A stretch of DNA of 64,000 nucleotides from positions 496,001 to 560,000 of the forward strand of contig NZ_SMGP01000003.1 of NCBI RefSeq assembly GCF_004339745.1, read 5' to 3'. Every line of letters starts with the position of its first letter. Within the stretch, counting starts at the first letter, position 1. The notes under the pieces are model-generated. The model did not search any database. It saw only the letters and a program-made list of their open reading frames with translations, and was not told where the DNA came from. Positions 20,840-29,636 of the stretch are shown here, piece after piece. Source of the DNA: Paraburkholderia sp. BL9I2N2. GTDB lineage: Bacteria > Pseudomonadota > Gammaproteobacteria > Burkholderiales > Burkholderiaceae. The translations under genes and the position numbers were made by a program.

Positions 20840-22075
20840 TCATGCGCCGCTCAGATAGCGGTGCACGAGCGCTACCGCCGTGGCTCCTTCGCCGACGGCG
20901 GCCGCTACGCGTTTGATCGAGCCGTGGCGGACATCGCCAGCGGCGAACACGCCCGGCATGCTGGTTTCCAGATACAGCGGCTCGCGATCCAGCGGCCACT
21001 GCAGCTTCTGGTCCGTGTCGTGCAGGTCGGTGCCCGTCACGAGATAGCCGGCTTCATCGCGCGCCACGCCGACTTCTTTGGCCCAATCGGTCTGCGGCAG
21101 GCCGCCAATGCAAATGAAGAGCCAGTTTGTCTTCACGCGTCGCGCTTCTCCGCCGCGGCGATCGGTCAGCGTGATTTCGCGCAGCACGTCGTCGCCATGC
21201 AATGCGGTAACGGTCGTGCAGGTCAGCACCTCGATGTTTGACGCGGAGGAAATACGGTCGATCAGGTACTGCGACAGTGTGCTTTTCAGCGACGTGTCGC
21301 GCACCACCATCGTGACCTGATTGCAGTACTGGGAGAAATGCATCGCGGCCTGCCCCGCCGAATTGCCGCCGCCCACGATGTACACGTCTTCGCCGCGGAT
21401 CAGCGATGCCTCGCTCGCACCCGCGCCGTAGTAAACACCCGCGCCGCTGAAGCGCGCTTCGTCTGGCAATTCGAGCCGCCGGTACGCGACACCTGTCGCG
21501 CACACCGACGTGCGTGCCGTGATTCGCGTACCGTCTTCGAGATAGACGATACCGTTGCCCGTGGAGAAATCCGCGCGCACGCCGGCACGGGCCAGCAGGA
21601 TTTCCGCCCCGAAGCGGACTGCCTGATCGCGAGCCCGTTCGGCGAGCTCCGTTCCGCTGACACCGTCCGGAAACCCCAGGTAGTTCTCGATCTTCGACGT
21701 GCTGCCAGCCTGCCCACCGACGGCCCAGCGCTCCACCAGCACCGTGCGCAATCCCTCGGATGCACCGTAGACCGCGGCGCTCAGACCGGCCGGCCCGGCG
21801 CCATAGATCGCGAGATCGTATTCCGAACGTGACGGGCTGCGAAACCAGCCGAGCTTTTCGGTGATCTGCCGGACAGTCGGACATTCGAGTCGCGTGCCGT
21901 CGTGAAACTCGCATACCGGCAGGCGCGAGTCGCGAAGGTGCTGCACCTGTGCCAGCTTCACCGCCTCTTCATCGTTATTGAGTTCGATCCACTCGAAGGG
22001 AATGTCGCAACGATGCAGGAAATCGCGGATCGCATAGCCTTCCGCCGACCGCATGCGTCCATAGATCTTGACCAT
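20840..22075 (-). CDS. Thioredoxin-reductase-like flavoprotein with N-terminal glutaredoxin-like domain, redox Cys pair absent
   Basis: About 411 residues from MVKIYGR, preceded by GAGG. An N-terminal glutaredoxin/NrdH-like fold (about 1-75) lacks a CxxC (KIYGRMRSAEGYAI). The FAD/NAD(P)H two-domain reductase follows, with GAGPAGLSAAVYGASEG, VYIVGGGNSAGQAAM and a C-terminal GVFAAGDVRHG. Where thioredoxin reductases carry CxxC after the NADPH domain junction, this protein reads VYYGAGASEASL. It therefore cannot reduce thioredoxin by the normal route, and may be a ferredoxin/flavodoxin or partner-protein reductase. In-frame starts up to 22141 exist. Confidence 0.85.
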   Translation of the reverse strand: MVKIYGRMRSAEGYAIRDFLHRCDIPFEWIELNNDEEAVKLAQVQHLRDSRLPVCEFHDGTRLECPTVRQITEKLGWFRSPSRSEYDLAIYGAGPAGLSAAVYGASEGLRTVLVERWAVGGQAGSTSKIENYLGFPDGVSGTELAERARDQAVRFGAEILLARAGVRADFSTGNGIVYLEDGTRITARTSVCATGVAYRRLELPDEARFSGAGVYYGAGASEASLIRGEDVYIVGGGNSAGQAAMHFSQYCNQVTMVVRDTSLKSTLSQYLIDRISSASNIEVLTCTTVTALHGDDVLREITLTDRRGGEARRVKTNWLFICIGGLPQTDWAKEVGVARDEAGYLVTGTDLHDTDQKLQWPLDREPLYLETSMPGVFAAGDVRHGSIKRVAAAVGEGATAVALVHRYLSGA

Positions 22076-22137
22076 GTGTGCCTCGCCCATGTCTGTGTTC
22101 GGGTCATGTGTGTGGTCAATCGTCACGTACGTTCGTC

Positions 22138-22380
22138 TCAATCCGGCAGAACGAACTCAGTACGCATGTCCTCGATGACACGCCTGACCTGTCGAAGATA
22201 GTCGGTGCCGCTCTCGTTGAGCGCGAGCATGTCCCAGTTCCGGCCGGAGGCGTCGGGCGGATGCCGCTCCGGCAGCGGCACGCGGACTCGCAAATGGTGG
22301 GGGACGTCGGCGGCAAGCTGCTCGACGCGCCGTTGTGTTTCGGCGCGAATCTGTTCGGCCGTTTGAATGGACTTCGACAT
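22138..22380 (-). CDS. Small hypothetical protein
   Basis: An 80-residue soluble protein (MSKSIQTAEQIRAETQRR to IEDMRTEFVLPD) with a charged, probably helical N-terminus and a Pro-rich middle. I do not recognise a function. GGAGGG lies just before the ATG at 22380, which supports translation. It precedes the flavoprotein gene on the same strand (62 bases to its chosen start). A copy of the stress upstream element sits about 230 bp upstream, with a second AGTCTAG-like motif near 22468. Confidence 0.6.
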   Translation of the reverse strand: MSKSIQTAEQIRAETQRRVEQLAADVPHHLRVRVPLPERHPPDASGRNWDMLALNESGTDYLRQVRRVIEDMRTEFVLPD

Positions 22381-22599
22381 GGGCTTGCCCTCCATGAGTG
22401 GCGCACGTCGACATGGAGTCACGTCGCGCGAAAGTCTCGTGCGGAGATCACGCTACAGATGATTGAAGTCTAGTACCTGTCCGGCTAGGGAAGGAGCAAT
22501 ACGATGAGCATCCGTTGGTCGGTACTGCCCACAAGGGCCGCTTGGTGCAGAAAAATCGCGTGGTGCGGGCATTCCGTTGGGCTATTGCCGGGGGCATAT

Positions 22600-22680
22600 T
22601 CATCATCAAGATTAGGCTTCCGCTGACCACGCTTCTTCCATGTTCCTGCCAGGACATGTCGGATTTCTGCGATCGCGTCC
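22600..22680 (-). repeat. Stress-island upstream element, copy 3
   Basis: Ungapped alignment with copy 5 (30345) gives about 53 identical positions of 71. Shared blocks include CTTCTTCC, TTCCTGC, TGTCGGAT and TCTGCG, plus CATCAAGA-TTAGGCT. Read on the minus strand it faces the small hypothetical gene ending at 22138, in keeping with the orientation rule of the other copies. Confidence 0.6.
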
Positions 22681-22778
22681 AAACTTGCAACAGCCTTGCG
22701 AGATAACCGGGCCAGCCAGGCCTGCCTCAACGAATTGCCGCGCCGGACGGTACGCCGCGAGAATTGAGCACGCGCGTT

Positions 22779-22885
22779 GGCTGACGATGACCCCGGCGTC
22801 TGTGCCCGTGCAATGTGCAATTGCCGACTATCTTGAGCACGGGGACTACAACCGGCTTCTACGCAAACTGCGTCGCGAACTTGGG
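22779..22885 (+). pseudogene. Fragment of a MocR-type (GntR/aminotransferase) regulator
   Basis: The plus strand reads LTMTPASVPVQCAIADYLEH, then GDYNRLLRKLRREL. This is the characteristic stretch late in the aminotransferase-like domain of MocR regulators (family pattern QLAIADYLEHGGYDRHLRRLRR). Both ends are missing, and it abuts an IS1182-type transposase fragment, so it is a relic. Confidence 0.65.
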
Positions 22886-23017
22886 TCCCTTCAGATCCAG
22901 TTCGTCGACAAAAGCATCGATGACCCTGACTGGATTGTCCTGTCCGATGTAGTCATCGACGTATTCGGGAAGCAGTGCGACCTGCTTGCGGTCAACGCCT
23001 TCAACGAATCGCTTCAT
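22885..23017 (-). pseudogene. N-terminal fragment of an IS1182-family transposase
   Basis: From ATG 23017 on the minus strand the product reads MKRFVEGVDRKQVALLPEYV, then DDYIGQDNPVRVIDAF and VDELDLK. This matches the N-terminal hallmark of IS1182-type transposases (family pattern LLPxxLDDYIxxDNPVRVID). It diverges right after DELDLK at the MocR fragment. Only about 38 residues remain, so the element is dead. Confidence 0.7.
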
Positions 23018-23341
23018 GAGTCACCCGGTCTCAATGCGTTGATTCAGTTTAGGCGATCAATGCGTTTTCACACACCCTTATATGGACACCGCCCGGTTTG
23101 CCAGGTTGATCTTGTGTGATGCGTGAACAAGGTATCGGCTGCGGTCTTATATGCGGCCTTTTGCAAGCCGAAGCTGCGGGCCCTGATGGAATTCGCCAGG
23201 AACGTCCTCATCTCGGCCACGTGCTTGAGGCACAAGAGTGTGCTCAGGTTTGCGTTCCTGCGGTCCGACCTGTCTTGCCATCACATTGAAATCAACCCTA
23301 GCAACCTACCAGTTTCTCAACGCTTCAAAGTGCTCATCCTG

Positions 23342-24364
23342 CTATGCAGGTCTGTTGCTCACATGATGCGCTTCGTACGGAGTTCCGTGAGCGAGGATCG
23401 CCCAGGCGATTCTCGCCATTTTGTTCGCCATGGCCACTGTTGCTACATTTGCTGGACGTCGCTCCTGTATTGCCTTTTGCCATCCGGTTGGTACTTTGGC
23501 GTGACACAGAACAGAGCGCGCCCCATGTATCAGCAACGTACGCAGGTATGGGTCGCCACGTCTGGAGATCGAGCCCAGCCGTATCTTTCCGCCGGTACCA
23601 TTCTGACGAGGAACAAGTCCCAGAAACGCGGCGAACTCGCGCCCCGACCTGAATGTCTTCGCATCTCCAATTGTTGCTACCAGGGCCGTTGCAGTTAGGC
23701 GACCGATACCCGGCACTTCGGAGATCGCACGACATGCAGCTTCCTGTTTCTGCCAGGCGCCAATCCGCTTCTCGAGTTGATCGATGTCCTCCTCAAACAG
23801 GTTGATGCGACGCAACTGTTCGAGAAGGTTAAGAAGTATCGATCGTGGCAGCGTGTCTTCGAGTTCTGCCATGCGCTTTCTGATCTCGTCGAGTCCTGCT
23901 ACGCGTCCTGCACGAAACGTAACGCCGAACTCATACAGCAACCCACGCAGCTGATTTATCTGCATCGTTCGAAACTTGACGAGCAACGAGCGCATACGAT
24001 GAAGGCTTAGCATCACTTGCTGATCCTCTGTCTTGGCGGCAACCGTGCGCATGCCGGGTTGCTGCACTGCAGTCCAGATTGCCCGCGCGTCCGCCGCGTC
24101 GGTCTTGTTCGTTTGCACGAAAGGTCGAATGAATTGAGCGTGTAACAGCACCACCTCGTGTCCGAGCGCGCGGATCTTACGCGCCCACCAGTGAGCACTT
24201 CCGCAAGCCTCGAGGGCGACGCGACCGGCGGGGCGCTGCGCCAGAAATGCAATTAGATCGTCACGTCCGAACTTCCGATTCGCGATCTCGCCAGTTTGGG
24301 CGTCGACCCAGTACATCTGGAACACCCGCTTTGCAATGTCGAGTCCGTATGTCGTAGCATTCAT
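23342..24364 (-). mobile_element. IS110-family transposase gene, apparently intact
   Basis: A 340-residue transposase with N-terminal DEDD (RuvC-like) domain (TTYGLDIAKRVFQMYWVD, then VALEACGSAHWWAR and TNKTDAADARAIW) and C-terminal Tnp_IS116 domain (ISEVPGIGRLTATALVATIG, FAAFLGLVPRQNGTGG). The start MNATTYG at 24364 is preceded by GGAGG on the minus strand. The frame is open further upstream to 24925, but that part is antisense to a glycosyltransferase remnant. IS110 elements lack classical inverted repeats, so I could not fix exact ends; the right end lies near 24470, where glycosyltransferase similarity begins abruptly. Confidence 0.9.
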
Positions 24365-24473
24365 CTGGGGCCTCCGTTCCATAAGTGGTTGTGTCGCAAC
24401 TCCACTCTGGCACATTGATGCCGTTCGGTCCTGGGGGCCCTCAATCGTGCCCAATTCCCCGGAGGGAGGGCGG

Positions 24474-24992
24474 TGTCCATTCCATCTCGGCCGGATTGCG
24501 CCGGAGAAACGACCGGATCCGGCTGTCGAGATCGCGCGCCGCGCGGACGTGCCACTCGTCATTGCAGCCAAGGTCGACAATGCTGATCGATCATATTTCG
24601 AGCATTCCATAGAAGACTTGTTCCGCGATCCACTGGTTAGTTTCTGTGGTGAGGTCACCGACTTAAGGAAGGATGAGTTTCTCGGCAATGCACGCGCGCT
24701 GCTTTTTCCCATAGACTGGCCTGAGCCATTCGGGCTGGTATTGGTCGAGGCCCTCGCCTGTGGCACACCCGTAATCGCCTTTCGGAACGGATCGGTTCCC
24801 GAAATCATCGACGACGGAGTCACCGGCTTCATCGTGGACACCATCGAAGAGGCCGTCGTCGCCGTTGGCCACACTGGCCAGTTGAACCGCCGGCGCTGCC
24901 GCCAGGTCTTTGAAGAGCGTTTCACCGCCGCCCGGATGGCGCACGCATATCTGGAGACTTATGAGAAAGTGCTGGCAGACCACCGTAGATGA
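24474..24992 (+). pseudogene. Glycosyltransferase family 4 C-terminal half, 5' end removed at the IS110 junction
   Basis: Reads HLGRIAPEKRPDPAVEIARR, then ARALLFPIDWPEPFGLVLVE and GTPVIAFRNGSVPEIIDDG, the nucleotide-sugar-binding half of a GT-B glycosyltransferase, with the E-x7-E motif preserved. The N-terminal acceptor domain is absent, and similarity starts right at the inferred end of the IS110 element. It ends in a stop at 24992. The lost half is not elsewhere in the window. Confidence 0.85.
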
Positions 24993-25359
24993 ACAAAAAC
25001 AACGTCGGGTCCGGGCGAGAATCGGTACTCATTTTTTGGCTTTGGCCAGGAGCGGTGATGACAAACGGCCAACGCCAGGTAACCTAGGGCGGCTCTGCTT
25101 GGTTGGCGAGGCCTCGACCTGCTCGATGTCTGCCGACGCATGCGGCCTACGTATCCGGGGCGAATGGTTCAGCGCTGGCAGCACACGGGAAGGGGCGGGT
25201 GATCGTCGGGGATCAACGCGCCTGAAAGCGTTATTCTTCGTTACCCACGCTTTTCAACACTTCCGCCGGACTCGCATATTCGCCATCGGGGGGGCGCCTC
25301 GAGCGCAGCCGCAACGTCTTCATCCGCGCCGTTGACCGAGCTGTTTCAAGCAGTGTCTG
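24993..25359. other. No recognisable gene
   Basis: The stretch between the glycosyltransferase remnant and the next IS110 relic has no frame with family features on either strand. It looks like degraded coding DNA. Confidence 0.4.
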
Positions 25360-25610
25360 CTTATCCAGGAGAAGGCAACGCAAGGAATGGCGACAAGTAT
25401 CTCTCCTGGGCGTGGGCCTCATCGAGGATCCCGCCGTTGCAATGCGCTGTTGTCTGTAGGGGAGGCGCTTCTATGAGCGCAAGAAAGCCCGGCGCATGCC
25501 CGTGGTCGCCACGGAGGCGCTTGCGCACAAGCTCGCGCGGGGCCCCGGTCTACATGCTGCGAGATGAGAAATCTCTCTTGAGGTCACCAAATGCTGCGGT
25601 TAGTTTTTCG
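25360..25610 (+). pseudogene. C-terminal relic of another IS110-family transposase
   Basis: Across frames it reads GEGNARNGDKYLSWAWA, then RRFYERKKARRMPVVATEAL, then AHKLARG and EVTKCC. This is the usual IS110 C-terminal order (NGNKYLSWA, FYERKK, VAxKALAHKLARA). At least one stop and one frameshift interrupt it. It differs in sequence from the intact IS110 copy next door, so it is from a separate, older insertion. Confidence 0.6.
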
Positions 25611-26046
25611 GCGGGGCCATAAGCGGGGTAAATGTGTTGGCGTAGACCCAGTCTAGTGATTGGGCTACGCGCTCCCGACGTCCCCTATTAGCGAGCTCTG
25701 GGATGCCCAGACCGTGAGCCGAAACCAGCCTGGCACTGACGCAGCATGCCGATCATTGGTGAATGCTCTCATGCACACCGGTCTGGCACCGATGGTTTTC
25801 TGGGGCTCGCTATGAGCCACGGCGGAAGCCAGAACACCTGCCCTCGTCTTGATTCCGATGGATGACTGGCGCAGACCAGCGCTGCAACTAGGTGAGCGAA
25901 TAATCGAACGCATGCTCATGCGCACCGATGTGGGGTGGCTGAAATGTTTCAGCTGAGCAGGGTAAAGTTTGGGAGAGAAGTATCTATCTCTTGACCTTGG
26001 GCTTTCGACGGATGATACATTTAATGCGGCTTACGGCAGGTCGCCG
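25611..26046. other. No recognisable gene
   Basis: About 430 bases without a supported gene. A minus-strand open frame at 25665-25925 lacks any family signature, and a plus-strand patch near 25856-25956 (reading MDDWRRPALQLGERI) cannot be assigned. Confidence 0.4.
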
Positions 26047-26403
26047 TCAATGTCTTCGCAGGTGCGCTTGGATATCGCGCGCTTCGAGGGCCGAGAGATC
26101 TTCGTTGATCTCTTCGAAAATCATCTGACGCGTCTCCTCGCTCAGACGCTCGCGCAGCATTCCGAGAAACTTCGGCTCCGCGGCAAATCGTAATCGCTGA
26201 TACCGGTGATGAAGCCGTCCCTGTTCGACGCAGTCGGCCACGGTCTTCGCGAATTTTTCGCGATCCTTCTCGCTCAGCGCCGGTCCACCAGGGACGACAT
26301 TGACGAGGTCTTCGATTTCCCGCAAGTCCAGCTTAAGTCCCGGTGTCTCGAAGATTCGAGCACGACTACCGTCGGCAACGACAACCCAGGTAGTGACAGC
26401 CAT
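26047..26403 (-). CDS. Host-attachment family protein
   Basis: A 118-residue soluble protein of the family annotated as required for attachment to host cells (first described in Agrobacterium). It shows TTWVVVADGSRARIFETPG at the N-terminus and FAAEPKFLGMLRERLSEETR in the second half. Members are usually about 140 residues; this one has a short middle loop and lacks the usual GRHA-containing segment. It may have a nuclease/eRF1-like fold. It lies downstream of the old yellow enzyme on the same strand, 78 bases away, and could share its transcript. Confidence 0.75.
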   Translation of the reverse strand: MAVTTWVVVADGSRARIFETPGLKLDLREIEDLVNVVPGGPALSEKDREKFAKTVADCVEQGRLHHRYQRLRFAAEPKFLGMLRERLSEETRQMIFEEINEDLSALEARDIQAHLRRH

Positions 26404-26481
26404 GGTGCGCCCTCCCAGCGTGATCGGTCGCCAGCTCGGCGGCCATCGTAAATCGTCGCGTGACGCCAGCGAACTCGCCGG

Positions 26482-27708
26482 TCAACGACAGTCTATCTCC
26501 AACGCCCATCGATGACGGACCGTGGGGCCTCCCCGCGCTCCTGCGCGAGCGACGGATAGTCGGTATAACCCGCGCTCGCCGCCTCCGTAGAACGTGGACG
26601 GATCCGGCGAATTGAGCCGAGCGTGCGACCGGAAGCGTTCCGGCAGGTCGGGATTGGCGATGAACAATCGTCCGAACGCGATCAGGTCCGCGTTGCCGTC
26701 CTCGAGCCATCTTTCTGCGCTGCCGCCGTCGAACCCGCCCGCGACCATCAGCACACCACGATATGTGCGGCGTATCATCTCGCTCATGCGTTTCGCGCGC
26801 TCCGTCAAAGCGACATCCTCACCGGTCGCCGCCAGCGCGGGATTGACGATGTGCAAGTAAGCCAGCCCGTATCGATTGAGCTTATCGATGACGTAAGAAA
26901 AGGTCGCCTCGGGATCGTCGTCATGCATGTCGTTGAAGGTGCCGAGAGGAGAGAGCCGTACGCCAACCTTTTCCGGCCCCCACACTTCGCAAACCGTTTC
27001 GATCACCTCGAACAGCAGCCTGGCCCGGCGTTCGCTCGATCCACCGTATTCGTCCGTGCGGCGGTTCGTGCCGGACAACAGAAACTGGTCGAGCAGATAC
27101 CCGTTCGCTCCGTGCACTTCGACGCCGTCCATACCGGCAGCCTTTGCATTGCGCGCACCCCTGAAGTATTGGCGCACGAGATACGGCATCTCTTCGACCT
27201 GCAGCGCGCGAGGCGTGACGCAGGGCGCGACGACACCTTCGCCACGCTCGTTCTCGATGAACGCCTCCGCTTTCGGCTGGACCGCAGAGGGCGCAACGGG
27301 CAGCATTTCATCGGGCTGCAACGAGGGGTGCGATATGCGTCCGACGTGCCAGAGCTGCATGAACATCAACCCGCCCGCCTCGTGCACGGCGTCCGCCACG
27401 AGCCGCCAGCCTTCGACCTGCTCGCGACTATGGATCCCAGGCGTCCATGCATAGCCCTGTCCTTGCATCGACACCTGCGTCGCCTCGCTGATGATGAGCG
27501 CGGCCGCTGCGCGCTGCGCGTAATAGCAGGCGTTGAGCTGCGACGGTATGTTGCCTGGTCGGCTCGCGCGCGAACGCGTCAGCGGCGCCATCACGACACG
27601 ATGACGCAGGTCGTGCGGCCCCACCCTTATGGGTTCGAAGAGCTTGCGCAGTTGGACTTGTTCGTCGTGCTGCCCGGCTTCCCTGGGCGCGATTTCCGTA
27701 TCAGACAT
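26482..27708 (-). CDS. Old yellow enzyme-family alkene reductase with a C-terminal frameshift
   Basis: A 408-residue FMN-dependent ene-reductase (NemA/XenB type) that reduces electrophilic alkenes and nitro compounds with NAD(P)H. Signatures include RVVMAPLTRSRA, QLWHVGRISHPSLQP, GVEVHGANGYLLDQFL, TDEYGGS and LIAFGRLFIANPDLPERF. After YGGGERG (about 26580) the expected YTDYPSL is found in another frame, which continues PSLAQERGEAPRS and stops at 26493. A one-base indel therefore changes the last ~20 residues. The start at 27708 has AAGGAG. A stress upstream element lies about 100 bp before it. Confidence 0.88.
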   Translation of the reverse strand: MSDTEIAPREAGQHDEQVQLRKLFEPIRVGPHDLRHRVVMAPLTRSRASRPGNIPSQLNACYYAQRAAAALIISEATQVSMQGQGYAWTPGIHSREQVEGWRLVADAVHEAGGLMFMQLWHVGRISHPSLQPDEMLPVAPSAVQPKAEAFIENERGEGVVAPCVTPRALQVEEMPYLVRQYFRGARNAKAAGMDGVEVHGANGYLLDQFLLSGTNRRTDEYGGSSERRARLLFEVIETVCEVWGPEKVGVRLSPLGTFNDMHDDDPEATFSYVIDKLNRYGLAYLHIVNPALAATGEDVALTERAKRMSEMIRRTYRGVLMVAGGFDGGSAERWLEDGNADLIAFGRLFIANPDLPERFRSHARLNSPDPSTFYGGGERGLYRLSVARAGARGGPTVRHRWALEIDCR

Positions 27709-27803
27709 AAATTCGCTCCTTGCGTTTTGGACTTGGCCCGAAAAGCGCTGCCATAGACGCTTCGAAGCGTCGGCGTCAACCACATCGCAGGGTCCCGCTC
27801 TTC

Positions 27804-27875
27804 GCCGAGTCTAGCCATGGCCGGCGTGCGTTTCTTTCCAACTCCTGCTCGGATGTGTCGCGATCCTGCTGTCGC
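27804..27875 (-). repeat. Stress-island upstream element, copy 4 (before old yellow enzyme)
   Basis: Plus-strand reading: AGTCTAGCCATGGCCGG, then TTTCTTTCCAACTCCTGC, then GATGTGTCGCGATCCTGC. It aligns to the other four copies through TCTAG-C, TTCTTTCC, TCCTGC and TGTCG-GATC. It faces the old yellow enzyme gene on the minus strand. Confidence 0.55.
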
Positions 27876-27925
27876 CCGCTCGATCGCTCCACCGGGGATC
27901 GGATGCGGCCCTGCCGTGCTCCCAG

Positions 27926-28145
27926 TTACACTGCCGCTTTCGAAAGATTCACGACCGGGGCGTTCGCCTCGAACTTCACCCGATGCGTCGAAAAGAGCAT
28001 CCGCACATTACAGACGTTCGACGAACTCTCAAGAAGCCGACTCGCAAATTCATTGCAGGCCGCCATGTCAGGCAGATCTGCAATAACGGCAAAGTCGGGG
28101 CCAGGCGACATACGATAGCGCTGGGTCACCGACGGTTCGGCACAG
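27926..28145 (-). pseudogene. Lrp/AsnC-family C-terminal domain fragment
   Basis: The minus strand reads AEPSVTQRYRMSPGPDFAVI, ADLPDMAACNEFASRLLES, then NVCNVRMLFSTHRVKFEANA. This is the RAM/ligand-binding half of an AsnC-type regulator (pattern VxxCYxVTGxxDF, DLxxF, GVxxxxTxxVL). No helix-turn-helix is found upstream; the frame before residue AEP is non-homologous. It is read as a relic. Confidence 0.65.
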
Positions 28146-28478
28146 ATATAGACCGCGCACGTGTCGGCGACAGCATGTACAAAAGGAAAGCGTACGCAAC
28201 ACCGGAGGTCCCTCGGCGAGCTGCAGGCGGTGTTGCACGCGAAAACGAGGGCAGAGACCGGTACCGCTTTTACGCTCTGTGATAAGGAAATAAGAGCTTT
28301 ACCATCTACAGCATGCTGCATAACGCGCGGCTGACGGCGACACGTGTCGCACCCACATCTACCGTAAGACCTTCCAACTTTTCGGGGCGCCTCAAACAAA
28401 ATCTACACATAGGAAACGCTGTTTGCTGCGCGTCGACAAGCTCGCTCAGTTGCTTTCCAGTACCGACGACGATTGAGT

Positions 28479-28640
28479 TTAGTTCTTCGCGCGTTGCTCG
28501 GGCTCCGGATGAACGGCAATTGGATCGCTCGCAGGAAAGGTTTCTTTGAGCGCTTCGTCGAGTTGCTCGTCCAGGGTCATCGGCGCTTCCTGTGCCTCGA
28601 CATTCGACTTCCGGATGTCGACGCGACTTTCCTTTGTCAT
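28479..28640 (-). CDS. Small conserved acidic protein, 53 aa
   Basis: A 53-residue open frame from ATG 28640 with GGAGCG upstream. It reads MTKESRVDIRKSNVEAQE, APMTLDEQLDEALKETF, PASDPIAVHPEPEQRAKN. The motif LDEALxExFPASDP recurs in many small proteobacterial proteins of unknown function, often near stress genes, which argues for a real gene despite its size. No membrane segment or cysteine is present. Function is unknown. Confidence 0.6.
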   Translation of the reverse strand: MTKESRVDIRKSNVEAQEAPMTLDEQLDEALKETFPASDPIAVHPEPEQRAKN

Positions 28641-29231
28641 GTTGCGCTCCATAAGGGAACCAGCGGAATTTCGCTATTGCAGCGGCGGTGCGTGCATGCA
28701 ATCACGGTTATTGGAGGCGGAGATCGCCACCTTCGGCAGATCGAAAATCGTGGCATCGACGACATCCAAATCGACGTCACCGATCTGCCGGGTGGCGCGA
28801 GAGATCGCCGCGTGCGTGAAGCAGGAGATGCTCTACCCGGGCACCGCGCCTAACGAGCTGCTCGCGAAGAGCGGCTCTGAGTTGGACAAGCCTGAAAGGC
28901 TCGCGTTTCTGACGTCGCACGATCTGGAATACAGATACTCTCCAGGTTTCTCGATTTGGCGGCGCTTTTTGTGCTCGCCGTGGAACCCGAACGCTAACGG
29001 CGGCATTACCTAAAGGTAACATGTCGTTTATTTCACACACATTCTGTACTTCCGGCGCGCTTCCGTATTACAAGCGACCTGAACCTTAGACGCAGCACAG
29101 ATGGCTAGGTCGAGTCTCTTGCGTTCGGCGCATAGCGATGTGGGCAATTCATATAGACGAGCCCTGACAGGACGACCGCTGCGAGCGCCGCTATGGTGTT
29201 GCTTCCTGCTTGCATACCGTCCTCCACCGGA
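28641..29231. other. No supported gene
   Basis: Open frames across 28671-29013 (for example REIAACVKQEMLYPGTAPNE) hint at a protein relic I cannot assign. No other gene is seen before the tRNA-like sequence. Confidence 0.35.
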
Positions 29232-29304
29232 CGCGCCGTACGGGATTCGAACCGGTGACCAACGGACTAGAAGTCCGTTGCTCTACCTTCGGAGCTCACG
29301 ACCC
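29232..29304 (-). tRNA. tRNA-Arg(UCU)-like gene, diverged
   Basis: A 73-base cloverleaf can be drawn on the minus strand. Acceptor arm GGGTCGT/ACGGCGC has one G-G mismatch. The D arm is GCTC/GAGC with GG in the loop. The anticodon stem ACGGA/TCCGT is perfect, with loop CTTCTAG giving anticodon UCU. The T arm ACCGG/CCCGT has one C-C mismatch around TTCGAAT. Position 8 is G, not the nearly universal U, and no CCA is encoded. It may be a working minor tRNA or a decaying one; its site in accessory DNA makes an integration-target relic possible. Confidence 0.55.
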
Positions 29305-29636
29305 GAAAAACACCTTGCCCGCCGCGTGTCCCACGTGAACATGTGTTCTCAACGACCTTGTTGCCGCGGGAAGCACATCCGTGACGAAGCGTCCGCTACA
29401 GCACGGTCGGCCGACGCTCAGTTCGCGCAACTGCTGAATTTCGATTCTCCGGCCTTCAGATGCGGTCGTATCAGTCTTCGGAAGTTTAAGCGTGAGTACT
29501 CTCCAATGTCGAACTGCGCGTCGATTTGATCGACGTCCTCACCGTATGGTCCGCATAATTGTCGGGGTGTCGATCCGACCCAAATGCGAACTTCAACAGA
29601 ATTCAAGATCACAACCCTGATGCAACGCAGGGGTGG

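Noticed and set aside
23342..24925. A 527-residue fusion upstream of the IS110 transposase
   Set aside because: The extra N-terminal part is the antisense of the glycosyltransferase remnant; the transposase starts normally at MNATTYG.
26623..27756. Long plus-strand frame opposite the old yellow enzyme
   Set aside because: It mirrors a clear enzyme on the other strand and shows no family features; high-GC shadow frame.
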